A stretch of DNA of 64,000 nt from Muscardinus avellanarius (GCA_963383645.1 OY726561.1:137695227-137759226), one strand, 5' to 3'. Positions 1 through 9,506 are shown, counted from the first letter of the stretch. The notes: a model not told the origin generated them from the sequence alone. Numbers and translations are program-made.

Positions 1-424
1 CAGCCAATTCTAACTGAGAAGATAAATAAACCTCAAGACCTTTCAACGCCCATGGAAAAATTCAAGTGTGGCCCCAAACTTATCAGTTGCAATATTTTAA
101 TTTACTCAGCAACATGTGTTCTATTAGCTTTAACAGTGGCCACCACCAGGGCCTCAGGAAAACCAGCTTCTTCAGTCAAACCTCCCACTGGAAAAATTTA
201 TCATCCTGGTGACCAGACACAATGCATTTTCCTGGGACTCAGCGACAAATCTTTGGTTCTTTTATCAAGAAGAGACTGAATCCTTGAGACAGCTCAGAGA
301 CAAATCTTTGGTTCTTCCATCTGGAAGAGACTAAAAGGGCCCTTTAGCTTGAGGCTAAAGCTTTCATTTTCCAGGTGGGAAAATAAGGGCCCAGGTGGAT
401 TATACTGATCGCTGCAGAAACACG
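1..424. repeat. Intronic sequence with an imperfect 2-copy direct repeat
   Basis: This is the part of the ACP3 intron after exon 7 at the window edge. Two imperfect copies of a roughly 50-base unit lie near 238-290 and 293-345; both contain gacaaatctttggttctt and a following gaagagact. No exon-8-like sequence of ACP3 is present on the minus strand. The stretch has a short open frame at 52-279, but nothing in it resembles a family I know. Confidence 0.4.
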
Positions 425-660
425 ATGTTTACTGACAATGTATTATGTGCCAGATTTGGTTTATTCAAGACTTTAGAATATATGGATTCACTTTAATCCT
501 ATCTATGAAGTACACATTATTATTTCCATTTTGCAAAACAGAAACGGATACAAGATTGGCAAAGGGAGCTGCCTGAGGTCGCTCGGTGGACTATTGGTGG
601 GACTGAGATTCTTGCTCAGATCACCCAGCTGCAGAGCCAATGCTCTCCCCTCATTTTAAA
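425..660 (-). mobile_element. MIR SINE (ancient), minus orientation
   Basis: The order of blocks is that of a reverse-complement MIR: attatgtgccag, then attatttccattttgcaaaacagaaac, then a degenerate counterpart of the acttgcccaaggtcac core and a final ctctcc. It is diverged, as expected of a mammal-wide element. Confidence 0.7.
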
Positions 661-666
661 AACGAC

Positions 667-862
667 AGCTGGGCATGGTGGCACATGCTTGTACTGCCTG
701 TACTTGGGAGGCTGAGACAGGAGGATTGCAGGTTCAAGGACAGCCTCAGCAAGTAGTAAGACCCTCATCAACCTAGTGAGACTCTGTTTCAAAATAAAAA
801 GAAAATAGGCCTGGGGTGGCGGTGAGGGGTAGAATGCCCCTGGGCTCAATCCCCAGTACCAC
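667..862 (+). mobile_element. B1-dID SINE, near full length
   Basis: It runs from agctgggcatggtggcaca to the ID end caatccccagtacc and a CA-rich tail. Its end lies about 38 bases beyond the exon 7 splice donor of ACP3, which is very close for an intronic insertion. Confidence 0.9.
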
Positions 863-899
863 ACACACTTACACAACATAAAAACAAAAATTCACTTAC

Positions 900-1032
900 C
901 CCCCTGCAGTCTAGATTTCTCTTTCTGCTTGTGAATTCCATAGAGGGACAGGAGGGATAATTCTGACAATTCTCTCAACTTGGTCATGGTGTCCTTGGTG
1001 GCCCAGGAGGGTAAAGTGAAATTGTGAACACC
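900..1032 (-). CDS. ACP3: ACP3 exon 7 (prostatic acid phosphatase)
   Basis: This is a 133-bp coding exon, 44 codons plus one base, so the next intron is phase 1, as in human ACP3. The acceptor is ctacag before GGTGTTCAC and the donor is GGGG followed by gtaagtgaa. The peptide starts G-V-H-N-F-T-L and ends K-E-K-S-R-L-Q-G. Counting from the predicted mature N terminus, the exon holds residues 185-228, and N188-F-T matches a conserved N-glycosylation site. The rest is the helical SWATKDTMTKLRELSELSLLSLYG block typical of this enzyme family. There are no stops or indels. Exons 8 onward, with the catalytic His-Asp pair, are outside the window. Confidence 0.96.
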
Positions 1033-1199
1033 CTGTAGCAAAGAAAAAAAAAAAAAGAAAAGAAAAAGAGGAAAATGGGTGCATATTTTTAAATGTGTGA
1101 TGATCTTTGTTGATATGTTTTCATCTCCTTTCATCCCACAAGAACAACTGGGGCTGGCCTTTATTTCTTGCCCTTTCTTTTTAATAATTTCTATTGTGA

Positions 1200-1422
1200 G
1201 CTGGGTGTGGTGTTACCCATTTGTAATCCCAGCATTTGGGAGGCTGCGACAGGATTGCTGTTGGAGGCTAGCCTCAGCTACTACAACTCGGTTGTAGTAT
1301 GAGGCCACTGCAACTCAGTGAGACCCTGTTTCAAAATGAAAAATAAAGAATAGGGCTGGGGGTGTAGCTTGGAAGTAGAATGCCCCTGGGTTTCATTCCC
1401 AGTACCCCCCCCACACACACAA
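1200..1422 (+). mobile_element. B1-dID SINE, full length
   Basis: It runs from gagctgggtgtggtg through the ID half to cattcccagtacc and a C/CA-rich tail. It lies in intron 6, about 170 bases from exon 7. Confidence 0.9.
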
Positions 1423-1621
1423 AGGAATTTATATTGTGATAGGTCGTGATATTGACTTTCAGAAGAAAAATGTACAGAAACTAATTTGCCTCTTCCTACC
1501 TAGTCCACAACTTTTGGCCTAATCCTTGGGAAACGTGTAAATGTGAGAATCATGTTTGGCAGAGTAAGGAGACTTGTTGGGTAAGGATGTGCCTCCTTCC
1601 TGTTTTTATTTTATTCTATTT

Positions 1622-1792
1622 GTTGTGACACGGGGGATTGAGCCCAGGGGTGTTTTACCACTGAGCTACATCCCCAGCCCTTCTCGTTTTTTATTTTGAA
1701 ACAAGGTCTTTCACTGTTACTGCTCATTGGCCATGAAACTGGGGTGCTCCTATCTTAGCCTCCCAGGTACTGGGGCCACTGGTGTGAGAACC
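1622..1792 (-). mobile_element. B1-dID SINE, 5' end missing
   Basis: It reads gggggattgagcccagggg, gagctacatccccagccc, ttttgaaacaaggtct and cagcctcccaggtactgggg in the order of a reverse-complement copy. It stops before the GC-rich 5' end. Confidence 0.85.
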
Positions 1793-1810
1793 CAGACCAA
1801 GCTGCCGTAT

Positions 1811-1872
1811 GGAGCTGGGGTACAGCTCAGTGATGCGCTTAGCATGCTTGCCACCCTGAGCATGCACGCAAA
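1811..1872 (+). mobile_element. ID-element fragment
   Basis: The string agctggggtacagctcagtg with gcttagcatgcttgcc resembles the free-standing tRNA-derived ID element rather than the dID half of the dimeric SINE. It joins the SINE on its left directly. Confidence 0.6.
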
Positions 1873-2137
1873 ACTAAAACACAACTGTAATAAGGAAGAG
1901 AAACAAAGAGAGACAGGAACTAAAGGATGAGTTCTTGTCTCCACTGAAGGTCTCTTAGGAGACTCACAAGTCTCCATGGAAACAGAGGCTGGGGATGAAG
2001 TGGATGTACAGTGAGAGCAGCTTGTGGTTGGACCAATTCATGATCACACAGTGGGCACACCGTCATCTGTTCCTGAGACAGAGCTGAGAGGGGAACTCTT
2101 GTCACTCAGCCCCCACGATGATTTCCAGATCAAAAGT

Positions 2138-2281
2138 GATCTTATCCCACAACTTGGAAGGCTGAGACAGGAAGGTCGCAGGATCGAGGCCAGCTTGGGC
2201 AACTTGGTGAGACCCTGTTTCAAAATAAAAAAATAAAAAGAGCTAGAGGTGAAGAGGTAGAACGCCCCTGAGTTTAATTCC

Positions 2282-2282
<1 letters not shown>
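2138..2282 (+). mobile_element. B1-dID SINE, 5' truncated
   Basis: It begins at acttggaaggctgagacagg and ends in a mutated ID end (gagtttaattccaacac) that runs straight into a CA microsatellite. Confidence 0.85.

Positions 2283-2325
<43 letters not shown>
2282..2325 (+). repeat. (CA)n microsatellite at a SINE 3' end
   Basis: This is about 42 bases of near-perfect CA dinucleotide repeat directly following the SINE end. Confidence 0.95.
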
Positions 2326-2326
<1 letters not shown>

Positions 2327-2949
2327 CAGAAGTGAATAAAGAAGGAAGTCAGGTCAGAATTTATTTTACCCCAGGATAGAGTGAACTGCTCGGGGAAAGA
2401 GAAATAGAGGACGCTTTGGGTCAGAAGGTGGAGTCCAGTGAGCAGCCTTGTAGAACGCAATAGCAATTTATCTGGCTCCAAAGATGATTTCGAACGCATT
2501 ACCTAGCAAAGAAGTTCCTTTTCGTAAGTCAATTTCAATATAGTCTGGCTCACGGTGGGCTTATTTCTATGCCTAGAAATCAGGCAACTTCCCCCCTCTT
2601 TCTGTTTAATGACATTGTTTTGTGGTGGTGGTTGTTGTTTCATTAAAAGCCATGACAGGAGCTCAGCAGTCCTGAATGACCATGAGATAAACAAGTGACA
2701 ATGTATAGAATGAAAGTAATTTTTTTTAGCAATATATTCTCAGGGCTGAAAACACAAATTATTAAGAGAAGAGCAAAGTCAGGATTTTTGAGGTTATATA
2801 TGGACATCTTGAATTATGTTTCAATATCAGAGGAAGTATAAGTAACACATCCATAAAAAGGAGAAAGAAAATATATTTAGCAATTTTAAAATAGGTCTAA
2901 ACCATAAAATAAGACAACAAATTAATCTTTAGTATATTTTTTCTTTTAC
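2326..2949. other. Intron 6 sequence without recognised elements
   Basis: I see no gene, RNA or clear repeat here. The sequence is A/T-rich toward exon 6 and contains only short chance open frames. Confidence 0.5.
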
Positions 2950-3042
2950 CTCGCAATATAAAGGGTCGTAGACTTTACTCCAAATTCCATAAAGGTCCTG
3001 AGCATGAAATCCTGAAAGTGTGGGCAAGGTTTCTATAAAATC
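2950..3042 (-). CDS. ACP3: ACP3 exon 6
   Basis: This is a 93-bp, phase-0 exon of 31 codons. The acceptor is tattccag before GATTTTATAG and the donor is GCGAG followed by gtaaaag. The peptide begins D-F-I-E-T-L and ends Y-D-P-L-Y-C-E, mature residues 154-184, and contains the conserved G-I-W-S-K-V-Y-D-P block with a disulfide-type cysteine (C183). Relative to human, several positions between T-L and G-F differ, but the length is unchanged. This exon was identified from the raw sequence because it lacks its own start codon. Confidence 0.94.
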
Positions 3043-3164
3043 CTGGAATACAAACAGAGATAAAACGTTGTTTATACGCTAGGCTTTCTCATCAAGCATA
3101 TTTTGTTATCTGGGACTGGATATTCTCTGCTGTGGGAGATGGCCTTGTGCATTTGTGCAGACCT

Positions 3165-3462
3165 TTAGCAAGACCTTATTTCAAAATAAGAAATAAAGCC
3201 GGGCGTGGTGGCGCACGCTTGTAATCCCCGCGCTTGGGAGGCTGAGACAGGAGGATTGCACGGGTTCGAAGCCAGCCTCAGCTACAGAGTGAGGCTTCCA
3301 GCAACTTAGTGAGACCCTGTTTCCAAATAAAATATATTTAAAAAAAGGTCTGGGAGTATAGCCCGGAGGTAGAAAGCCTCTGGGTTCCACCCCCAGTACC
3401 ACCAAAAGAAAAAAAAAAAAAGAAATAAAAAGGGCTAGAGGTGTAACTTGAAGGTAAATGAT
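3165..3462 (+). mobile_element. Partial B1-dID SINE split by a second SINE
   Basis: The left piece (about 3165-3196, ctttagcaagaccttatttc) and the right piece (about 3422-3462, gggctagaggtgtaactt) are halves of one old copy. They flank the copy at 3197-3420, which inserted in the A-rich linker and duplicated agaaataaa. Confidence 0.75.
3197..3420 (+). mobile_element. B1-dID SINE nested in an older copy
   Basis: It runs from gccgggcgtggtggcgcac to ccacccccagtaccacc and a poly-A tail. The target duplication agaaataaa is seen on both sides. Confidence 0.9.
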
Positions 3463-3518
3463 ATTTATAATAAAAACAAGAAGAAAAATATACTGCATTT
3501 TTAAAAAGATGACTTCAG

Positions 3519-3737
3519 CCGGGCGTGGTGGCGCACGCTTGTAATCCCCACGCTTGGGAGGCAGAGACAGGAGGATCGCACAGGTTCAAAGCCAGCCGTG
3601 CTGGCTTCAGAGACCCTGTTTCCAAATGAAAATATAAAATAGGTCTGGGAGTGTAGCCCGGAGGTAGAAGGGCTTCCAGGAACCCCAATACCACCAAAAA
3701 AAAAAAAAAAAAAAAAAGAAAAGAAAGAAGAAAGAAA
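3519..3737 (+). mobile_element. B1-dID SINE, young short subtype
   Basis: It is of the type with a ccagccg...ctggctt hairpin in the left half and gcttccaggaaccccaatacc at the end. A 9- to 11-base target duplication (aagatgactt) and a long poly-A tail mark it as recent. Confidence 0.92.
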
Positions 3738-3882
3738 GATGACTTTATACTGAAAAGCCATAATCTCCCTAAGTTAACAAATTCCATATGATCCCAGTAA
3801 CAACTCTAAAAAGTGAAGTATTTTTGGAATCAAGACGAGCTCCCTCTAGAGTTCACAAGGAAATTAAAAATACAGCCACGAA

Positions 3883-4125
3883 GCCAGGCTTGGTGGCACA
3901 GGCTTTTTTTGCAGTACTGGGGTAGAACCCAGGGGCATTCATTTATTTTGCAACAGGGTCTCATTAAGTATTCTCTGTACTTGGGAGGCTGAGACGCCTC
4001 AGCCACTTAGTAAGGCCCTCTGCAGCTTAGTGGGACCTTGTTTCAAAATAAAGAATTAAAAAAAAATAGGGCTAAGGGTGTAGCTCAGAGGTAGGATGCC
4101 CCTGGGTTCCATCCCCAGTGCTGCA
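3883..4125 (+). mobile_element. Composite SINE: plus copy containing a minus SINE piece
   Basis: The plus-strand start (gccaggcttggtggcacagg) is interrupted at about 3907 by an inverted SINE piece reading gcagtactggggtagaac through gcaacagggtctcatt. It then resumes as tgtacttgggaggctgagac and continues to a normal ID end. Confidence 0.7.
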
Positions 4126-4128
4126 AAA

Positions 4129-4167
<39 letters not shown>

Positions 4168-4168
4168 A
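4126..4168 (+). repeat. (AAAT)n tail repeat
   Basis: This is a tandem aaat array formed at the poly-A tail of the preceding SINE. Confidence 0.95.
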
Positions 4169-4169
4169 G

Positions 4170-4340
4170 CAAGCCTGGCATGGTGGTGCGCACTTGTAAT
4201 CCCAGTTCTTGAGAGCCCGAGACAGAAGGATCGTAGATTCACGGCCAGCCTTAGCTACTTAGTGAGGCTCTCCACAACTGAGTGAGACTCTATTGTGAAA
4301 TAAAAGAATGCCCCTGGGTTCCACCCCCAGTACTGCAAAA
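4170..4340 (+). mobile_element. B1-dID SINE with deleted ID core
   Basis: The left half is complete, but the right half jumps from gaaataaaagaatg to cccctgggttccaccc, so the ID A-box region is gone. Confidence 0.85.
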
Positions 4341-4401
4341 AATAAAAAATAAATAAGCAAAGAAAGGAAGGAAGGAAGGAAGATAGATAGATAAAGTAAA
4401 A

Positions 4402-4460
4402 TAGAGCCATGGGTATAGCTCAGAAGTAGAATGCCTATGGGTTCAATCACTAGTACTGCA
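4402..4460 (+). mobile_element. ID-half fragment of a B1-dID SINE
   Basis: Only agccatgggtatagctcaga through gttcaatcactagtactgca remains. A GGAA/GATA simple repeat precedes it. Confidence 0.75.
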
Positions 4461-4564
4461 CCTTTACACCTACCTTTTGTGCAATCCCCAAATGGGAGTC
4501 ACCTTAATAAAACAAACAAATAAACCAAAAACCCCCTATCCTAAGCTTGGAAAGAAAAAGGCCC

Positions 4565-4792
4565 AGCTGGGCGTGGTGCGCACGTTTGTAATCTCAGCAT
4601 TTGGGAGGCTGAGACAGGAGGATCGCAGTTCACGGCCAGCTTCAGCTACTTAGGCCCTTTGCAACTCAGTGAGACCCTGTTGCAAAATAAAGAATAAAAA
4701 AGTAGGGCTGGGGGTGTAGCTCAGAGGTAGAATGCCCCTGGGTTCCATCCCCAGTACTGCAAAAAAGGGAAAAGAAAAAAAAAAAAAAAAGG
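4565..4792 (+). mobile_element. B1-dID SINE, full length
   Basis: It runs from agctgggcgtggtgcgcac to ccatccccagtactgc and a poly-A tail. Confidence 0.92.
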
Positions 4793-5040
4793 AAGAAATG
4801 AAAAAGCCCCAAATACTCAACCTCAATAGAGTAGGTGATTTTTAGACTTGCAAATTCTCATGTAGCTACTGGCTTGCAGCTGGTCCCTGCCAGAAACACC
4901 AGGGACGTGGGTACGAGATTTGAAAAGGAAGGGGATCGGGGATCACGTAGTGATGACTCCTCCTCTTAAATACTTTAACTCGTTACTGTAATCATGGGCC
5001 ACCACCAGATACACTCATTCCACGTGTGTGTGTGTGGGGG

Positions 5041-5238
5041 GGGTACTGGAGATGGAACCCAGGGACATTCTACCTCCAAGATACACCCCCAGCCCTATTT
5101 TTTATTCCTTATTTTGAAGCAGGGTCTTCGTGAGTTGCAGAGGGCCTCACTAAGTAGCTGAGGCTGTCCGCGAATCATGATGCCCCTGTCTCCGCCTCCC
5201 GAGTGCTGGGATGACAAGCGTGCCCACCGCGCCGGGCT
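5041..5238 (-). mobile_element. B1-dID SINE, full length, minus
   Basis: It runs from gtactggagatggaaccc to the start end accgcgccgggct. It lies 90 bases from the exon 5 donor, on the 3' side in gene sense. Confidence 0.92.
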
Positions 5239-5327
5239 CATCCCACACGTTTAAGAAGCCAAAGCTTCACCCTCTGTCCTGGGCCGCCCATGGAAGTACA
5301 AGACCCAGCAGTGGGGCTCCTTTGAAC

Positions 5328-5426
5328 CTTATAGGGGCGCAGCCTCTTCTGGAATTCCTCTGATTTCAAAGTCTCGCTCTCCAGTTCTTGAAAACGAGGA
5401 CAGTTCCTGAGAGGCAGGTAGAGCAA
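5328..5426 (-). CDS. ACP3: ACP3 exon 5
   Basis: This is a 99-bp, phase-0 exon of 33 codons. The acceptor is ttttccctcag before TTGCTCTAC and the donor is TATAAG followed by gttcaa, a weak match to gtaagt. The peptide L-L-Y-L-P-L-R-N-C-P-R-F through K-R-L-R-P-Y-K covers mature residues 121-153 and includes the conserved cysteine of the NCPRF motif (C129 by this count). It differs from the human exon at only a few positions. SINEs of opposite orientation sit 90 and 166 bases away on either side. Confidence 0.97.
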
Positions 5427-5591
5427 CTGAGGGAAAAAAAAATCAGAAGAACCTGATCAGCCAGAAGAATTGTGCCAAGGAAGCCGCCCCGAGATCTTCA
5501 GCCTCATTAGGTCTAAATGGGCCTTAGTAAAGCTTCAAATGTGCTGAGCTGAACAGAAACTAAACTTGGAATAGACAGATGGGCTGTAGGT

Positions 5592-5992
5592 CTTAAAATG
5601 GTAGGATGAGGCTCCACGCCTGTAATCCCAGCACTTGGGAGGCTGAGGCAGGAGGCAGCTTTAGCAAGTAGTGAGATTCTCATCAACCTCCTGAGACCCT
5701 GATTCAAAATAAAAATAAAAGAGGGCAGGGGTAGCCGGGCGTGGTGGCGCACGCTTGTCATCCCCGCGCTTGGGAGGCAGAGACAGGAGGATCGCGCAGG
5801 TTCGAAGCCAGCCGCGCGCGCTGGCTTAGGAGACCCTGTTTCCAAATAAAAATGTAAAAATAGGTCTGGGAGTGTAGCCCGGAGATAGAAGGGCTTCCAG
5901 GAACCCCAGTACCACCAAAAAAAAAAAAAAAAAAGAGGGCTGGGGGTGTAGCACAGAGGTAGAATCCCCCCAGGGTCAATCCCCAGCACTAC
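5592..5992 (+). mobile_element. B1-dID SINE split by a younger copy
   Basis: The outer pieces are about 5592-5732 (left half) and 5936-5992 (ID half, gagggctgggggtgtagc). The inner copy sits between them and is flanked by gagggc(a/t)gggg-type duplications. Confidence 0.88.
5733..5935 (+). mobile_element. B1-dID SINE, young short subtype, nested
   Basis: It carries the GC hairpin gccagccgcgcgcgctggc and the gcttccaggaaccccagtacc end with a poly-A tail. It lies in the linker of an older SINE. Confidence 0.93.
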
Positions 5993-6127
5993 AAAGAAAA
6001 ATAAAAAGAAAACAGTAGGATATGTACTCAGATCTGAACACCTTTATTTATTTTTGTTTCTTTTCTGAACTTGCCTAACTAGGAATGTGCTGTTGGTAAA
6101 TATTCACACTCGCCAGATTTTTTTTCT

Positions 6128-6352
6128 TTTTCTTTCTTTTTTTTTTTTTTTTTTGCGGTACTGGGGATGGAACCCAGGGGCAATCTACCTCTGAGCTACA
6201 CCCCCAGCCCTGTGTTTTTATTCTTGGTTTTGAAACAGGGTCTCCCTGAGTTGCAAAGGGCCTGAGTAGCTGAGGCTGTCCTCAAACCGCAATCCTCCTG
6301 TCTCAGCCTCCCAAATCTTGGGATTGCGAGCGTGCGCCACCACGCCCGGCTT
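6128..6352 (-). mobile_element. B1-dID SINE, full length, minus
   Basis: A poly-T tail is followed by gcggtactggggatggaacc and ends caccacgcccggctt. Confidence 0.93.
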
Positions 6353-6699
6353 GCTCACCAGTTTTCGATGTAAATAACTGTAATTCTTCTTTTGCCTGGC
6401 ACTTTCATCTAGGCCACTAAACGCACATCTGTTTAAACCCTTTGCCCACAGGAATATGGAGAAATAAATGAGAGGTCTGGGGAAGAATCCTAAGAGATCA
6501 ACCAACTGTTTATTAAGTTCAGTTCTTGCAAATTTGCAGACTTCTAAGGGTACATATTAAGTGCATGAAAAAATATAACTTAAAACCTATGAGGAAGACA
6601 TAAATGATCACCCTCAAATGAGCTGAAATCCCACAGCCTCGTACGGTCTTAACTCCCAGCTCTGGGTGGATGATACCCAACTGTATTTTTTTTCTTTTC
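6353..6699. other. Intron 4 sequence, nothing recognised
   Basis: It lies between exon 5 and exon 4 of ACP3 in gene sense. I see no conserved element or repeat apart from the flanking SINE tails. Confidence 0.5.
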
Positions 6700-6896
6700 T
6701 TGTGGTTCTGGGGATGGAACGCAGGGGCACTCTACCTCTGAGCTACTCCCCAGACCAATTTCTTTTTATTCTTTATTTTGAAACAGGGCCTTACTAAGTT
6801 GTGGAGGGCCTAAGTAGCTGAGGCTGGCCTCGAACCTCCTCCTGTCTCAGACTCCCAAGTACTGGGATTACAAGCGTGCGGCACTACGCCCGGCTC
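6700..6896 (-). mobile_element. B1-dID SINE, full length, minus
   Basis: It runs from gtggttctggggatggaacg to cactacgcccggctc. Confidence 0.92.
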
Positions 6897-7367
6897 ACCC
6901 AACTTTATTTTGTTGGTCTTAGTTTCCTTCACGCCTGCATCTCAGCCCTTATTGGAGAGGGCTGTTTGAATGGTTTCTGTGACGGCTGAACTCCTCAGCA
7001 TTGGCACGTATGAAGCTGACCCGAACTTCTTATTTTTAACCATTTCTTCTTGCTAATGTCTCTACTTTTACCTAAGGCAAAATTGGTCAACTTGCCTCAC
7101 AGACCAATCACTTTTGGGGTCTACCTTCAAAATATATCTAAAAATAGATCCCTTAAAACACCTGTGTACCTACTTTCAAAATACATCCAAATAGAACCCT
7201 TTGCTTTATCTTCACTACCTCCAGCTGGTAAAACCCAGTATAATATACGTTTCAAATGCCACGAGTGCTTCCCATTCAGTCAACCCTCAGTGAAGGGCCA
7301 CTCTTTCAGTGGTCACAGCTCATCCTGCATATAGCAGCTACACTGTTCCTCTCACTCGTGCGTATGC
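6897..7367. other. Intron 4 sequence, nothing recognised
   Basis: An open frame at 7050-7334 (94 codons) resembles nothing I know and has no splice or promoter context. It is treated as chance. Confidence 0.5.
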
Positions 7368-7567
7368 GTATAGCTGGGGACTGAACCAAGGCGCATTCTC
7401 CCTGAGCGACAGGCACCACCAACCTATTTTACTTTTTATTTTCAACAGGGTCTTTGCTTAGTTGCTGAAGTCCTTAGTAAGTTGCTGAGGCTGGCCTCAA
7501 ACCTGAGATCCTCCTGTCTCACCCTCCCAAGGGCTGGGATTATAGGCATGTGCCACCAAGCCTCGCT
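7368..7567 (-). mobile_element. B1-dID SINE, diverged, minus
   Basis: It reads agctggggactgaaccaagg through ccaccaagcctcgct and has more substitutions than its neighbours. Confidence 0.88.
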
Positions 7568-7582
7568 GTATCTTCGTGTGTG

Positions 7583-7747
7583 TGTGTTGAACTCAGGGGC
7601 ACTCTACCTCTGAGCTACATCCCTTGCCCTTTTTGTTTTTTATTTTGATATAGAATCTTAGCAAGTCACTGTGAGCTGCTGGCCTTGAACCTACAATCCT
7701 CCTGTCTCGGCCTCCAAAGCACTGGGATTTGGGGCGTGCGCCCCCAC
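7583..7747 (-). mobile_element. B1-dID SINE, minus, ends missing
   Basis: It reads tgaactcaggggcactctac to cactgggatttggggcgtgc. Confidence 0.87.
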
Positions 7748-7868
7748 TCTGAAGCCTGGGCCTTACCCTCAGAGACCCTGATTTGTTTGGAGGTGTGCCC
7801 TCACAACCAGGAGTTTCGAAGGTTCCCAGGCGATTTTAATACTTGGCTGAATTTGAGGAACACTATTT
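7748..7868 (+). mobile_element. MER5A DNA transposon fragment (hAT-Charlie)
   Basis: The order of blocks follows the right two thirds of MER5A: cctgggccttaccctcagag, then ggaggtgtgccct, then caggcgattttaatacttgg and ttgaggaacactat. The left end was presumably lost to the SINE. Confidence 0.65.
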
Positions 7869-7899
7869 TGTGGGAAGAAAACTGCTCCGGAATGAGGCG

Positions 7900-8025
7900 G
7901 GCCTAGTTTAGATCCGCGGAGGAGGCGTCCTTGCCAGCCGTGCGGCTCTGGGCCGATTCTGTTACTTGACCTTTCTGAGCACTGTCTTCCCTTGCTAGAG
8001 AAGAACCATAATATTGCCCACTCAA
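7900..8025 (+). mobile_element. MIR SINE (ancient), plus orientation
   Basis: The blocks ccagccgtgcggctctgggc, ttacttgacctttctgagca and agaaccataatattgccca follow the MIR core order, with strong divergence. Confidence 0.55.
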
Positions 8026-8417
8026 GGCTTCCTAAGAGGGAAACCTGACGACATATGTGAAGAGCTGGGTCCCAGTTATACACGCAAACCTTTCCTTCTT
8101 TCTCTACCTGGGAAAGCAGGTGTTCAGGTGTTCATGGCGGGAGGAGTATTTGGTAGGCAGGGAGATCTCTGGGTAGTGTGGGGAGAGGAGGAACTTATGT
8201 TGGGCAACAAAAGCCTGGGAATTGAAAGGAGAATGGTGGGAGATGTTTGTGTGTGTGTGTGCATGTGTGCGTGCGTGTGTGCATGTATGTACACATTGTA
8301 TGTGTGTGTGTGTGTGTATGTAAAAACAGAGAGGGCCAAACTGCCAAACGTTGAAATGATGGCAAAACAAAGTGAATACGGAGATTCAAAGAATCTGTCA
8401 AAGACAGTTCCTATTAT
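8026..8417. repeat. Intron sequence with interrupted GT-rich tract
   Basis: A tract of tgtgtg, tgcatgtg, gcgtgcg and tatgtaca steps lies at about 8248-8322. The rest of the stretch shows nothing recognisable. Confidence 0.8.
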
Positions 8418-8573
8418 CTGCACACTCCTATAATTCGAGTATTGGGAGGCTGACATAGGAGGATCACAACTTTGAGGCCGGTCTCAAAAACCTAGTGAGA
8501 CCCTGTTTCAAAAAAAAAAAAAATAGGGCTGGGGGTTTAGCTTGGAGGTAGAATGCCTCTGGCTTCAATATCC

Positions 8574-8578
<5 letters not shown>
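8418..8578 (+). mobile_element. B1-dID SINE, 5' truncated
   Basis: It starts near gcacactcctataattcgag and ends ggcttcaatatccagtaac, running straight into a CA repeat. Confidence 0.87.

Positions 8579-8620
<42 letters not shown>
8578..8620 (+). repeat. (CA)n microsatellite at a SINE 3' end
   Basis: This is about 40 bases of perfect CA repeat, ending 93 bases from the exon 4 donor. Confidence 0.95.
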
Positions 8621-8625
<5 letters not shown>

Positions 8626-8712
8626 ACCCAGATTCTCAAATTCACAGTCGTAAGCACCCTGCCTTCCTCCTTCCTGGCCGCGTGAACTCGCCGGCTCTCC
8701 CAGGACACTGAC

Positions 8713-8865
8713 CCGATCCTCGGAGAGAGAGACGGTGTGCACGGGGATGGGCTGCCAGGGCAGGCTGGGGTTCCACACGCTGATGCCCTCGGGCGGGAAC
8801 AGGGCTGCCAGGTTCGTCAAGGCGCTCATCAACGTCCGGTCAATATCAGTGCTCCGGACGTAAAC
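8713..8865 (-). CDS. ACP3: ACP3 exon 4
   Basis: This is a 153-bp, phase-0 exon of 51 codons. The acceptor is catcctag before GTTTACGTC and the donor is GATCGG followed by gtcagtg. The peptide begins [11 protein letters not shown], mature residues 70 onward, so the D-x-D-R arginine is Arg79, one of the phosphate-binding catalytic residues of histidine acid phosphatases. It continues through [11 protein letters not shown] and W-Q-P-I-P-V-H-T-V and ends S-L-S-E-D-R. The exon is unusually GC-rich compared with its introns. No disruptions are seen. Confidence 0.97.
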
Positions 8866-9068
8866 CTAGGATGCAAAGATGGAAGCAGAAGCCAATGGGA
8901 AGGTTTTAGCTTTGTTTTTAATTTTTTTCTGCAGAGCTGACAGGATATCAGAGAAAGAAGAAGCCATCCACACTAAAATATCAGCAGACACGTAGCTGTA
9001 ACATCTATTAGGGAACAAATAATATTAGAAACACACCGTGCAATAGAGCAGTTGGGCAGCACCAATTT

Positions 9069-9270
9069 AGCTGGGCGTGGTGGCGCATGCCTGAGATCCC
9101 AGTCCTTGTGGGGCTGAGACAGGAGGATCACAAGTTCAAGGCCAGCCTCAGCCACTTAGTGAGGTCCTACACAACTTAGAACCTGTTTCAAAAGAAAAAA
9201 ATAAAATAGGGCTGCAGGTGTAGCTCAGAGGTAGAGGACCCCTGGCCTCAATCGTCAGTAGCACACACAC
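9069..9270 (+). mobile_element. B1-dID SINE, full length
   Basis: It runs from agctgggcgtggtggcgcat to caatcgtcagtagcac. The ID half of this copy is matched by the fragment at 10232-10269, which belongs to the duplicated block. Confidence 0.92.
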
Positions 9271-9296
9271 AAAAATTAAATAGAATAAAATACTAA

Positions 9297-9505
9297 GCTG
9301 GGCGTGGTGGCACATGCTTGTTTCTCAGTACTTGGGAAGCTGAGACAGGAGGATCGTGGTTTGTGGCCAGCCTCAGATACTTAGTGAGGCCCTTTGCAAC
9401 TCAGTGAGACCCTGTTTCAAAATAAAGAATGGGGCTGAGGGTATAGCTTGAAGGTAGAATGCCCCTGGGTTCCACAAACAAAATAATAAAATAATAAAAT
9501 AAATA
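9297..9505 (+). mobile_element. B1-dID SINE, lacks the ID terminus
   Basis: It runs from agctgggcgtggtggcacat to cctgggttcc, then an A/T-rich tail. It is absent from the second copy of the duplicated block, so it inserted after the duplication. Confidence 0.88.
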
Positions 9506-9506
9506 G

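Noticed and set aside
1..899. ACP3 exon 8
   Set aside because: The minus strand left of exon 7 contains a SINE, a MIR and a short direct repeat, but nothing resembling the next coding block. The exon must lie outside the window.
2282..2325. CRISPR-like or other prokaryotic repeat arrays
   Set aside because: All short tandem arrays here are eukaryotic microsatellites, and the whole window is SINE-dense mammalian DNA.
2044..2499. 151-codon minus-strand frame with a Val-Cys run
   Set aside because: It is a read-through of a SINE and its CA repeat; the Val-Cys run is (GT)n.
5513..5989. 158-codon minus-strand frame
   Set aside because: It is the common antisense frame of B1-dID SINEs, repeated almost unchanged at many loci in the window.
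8124..8456. 110-codon minus-strand frame rich in His and Thr
   Set aside because: The composition comes from reading through an interrupted GT-rich tract.
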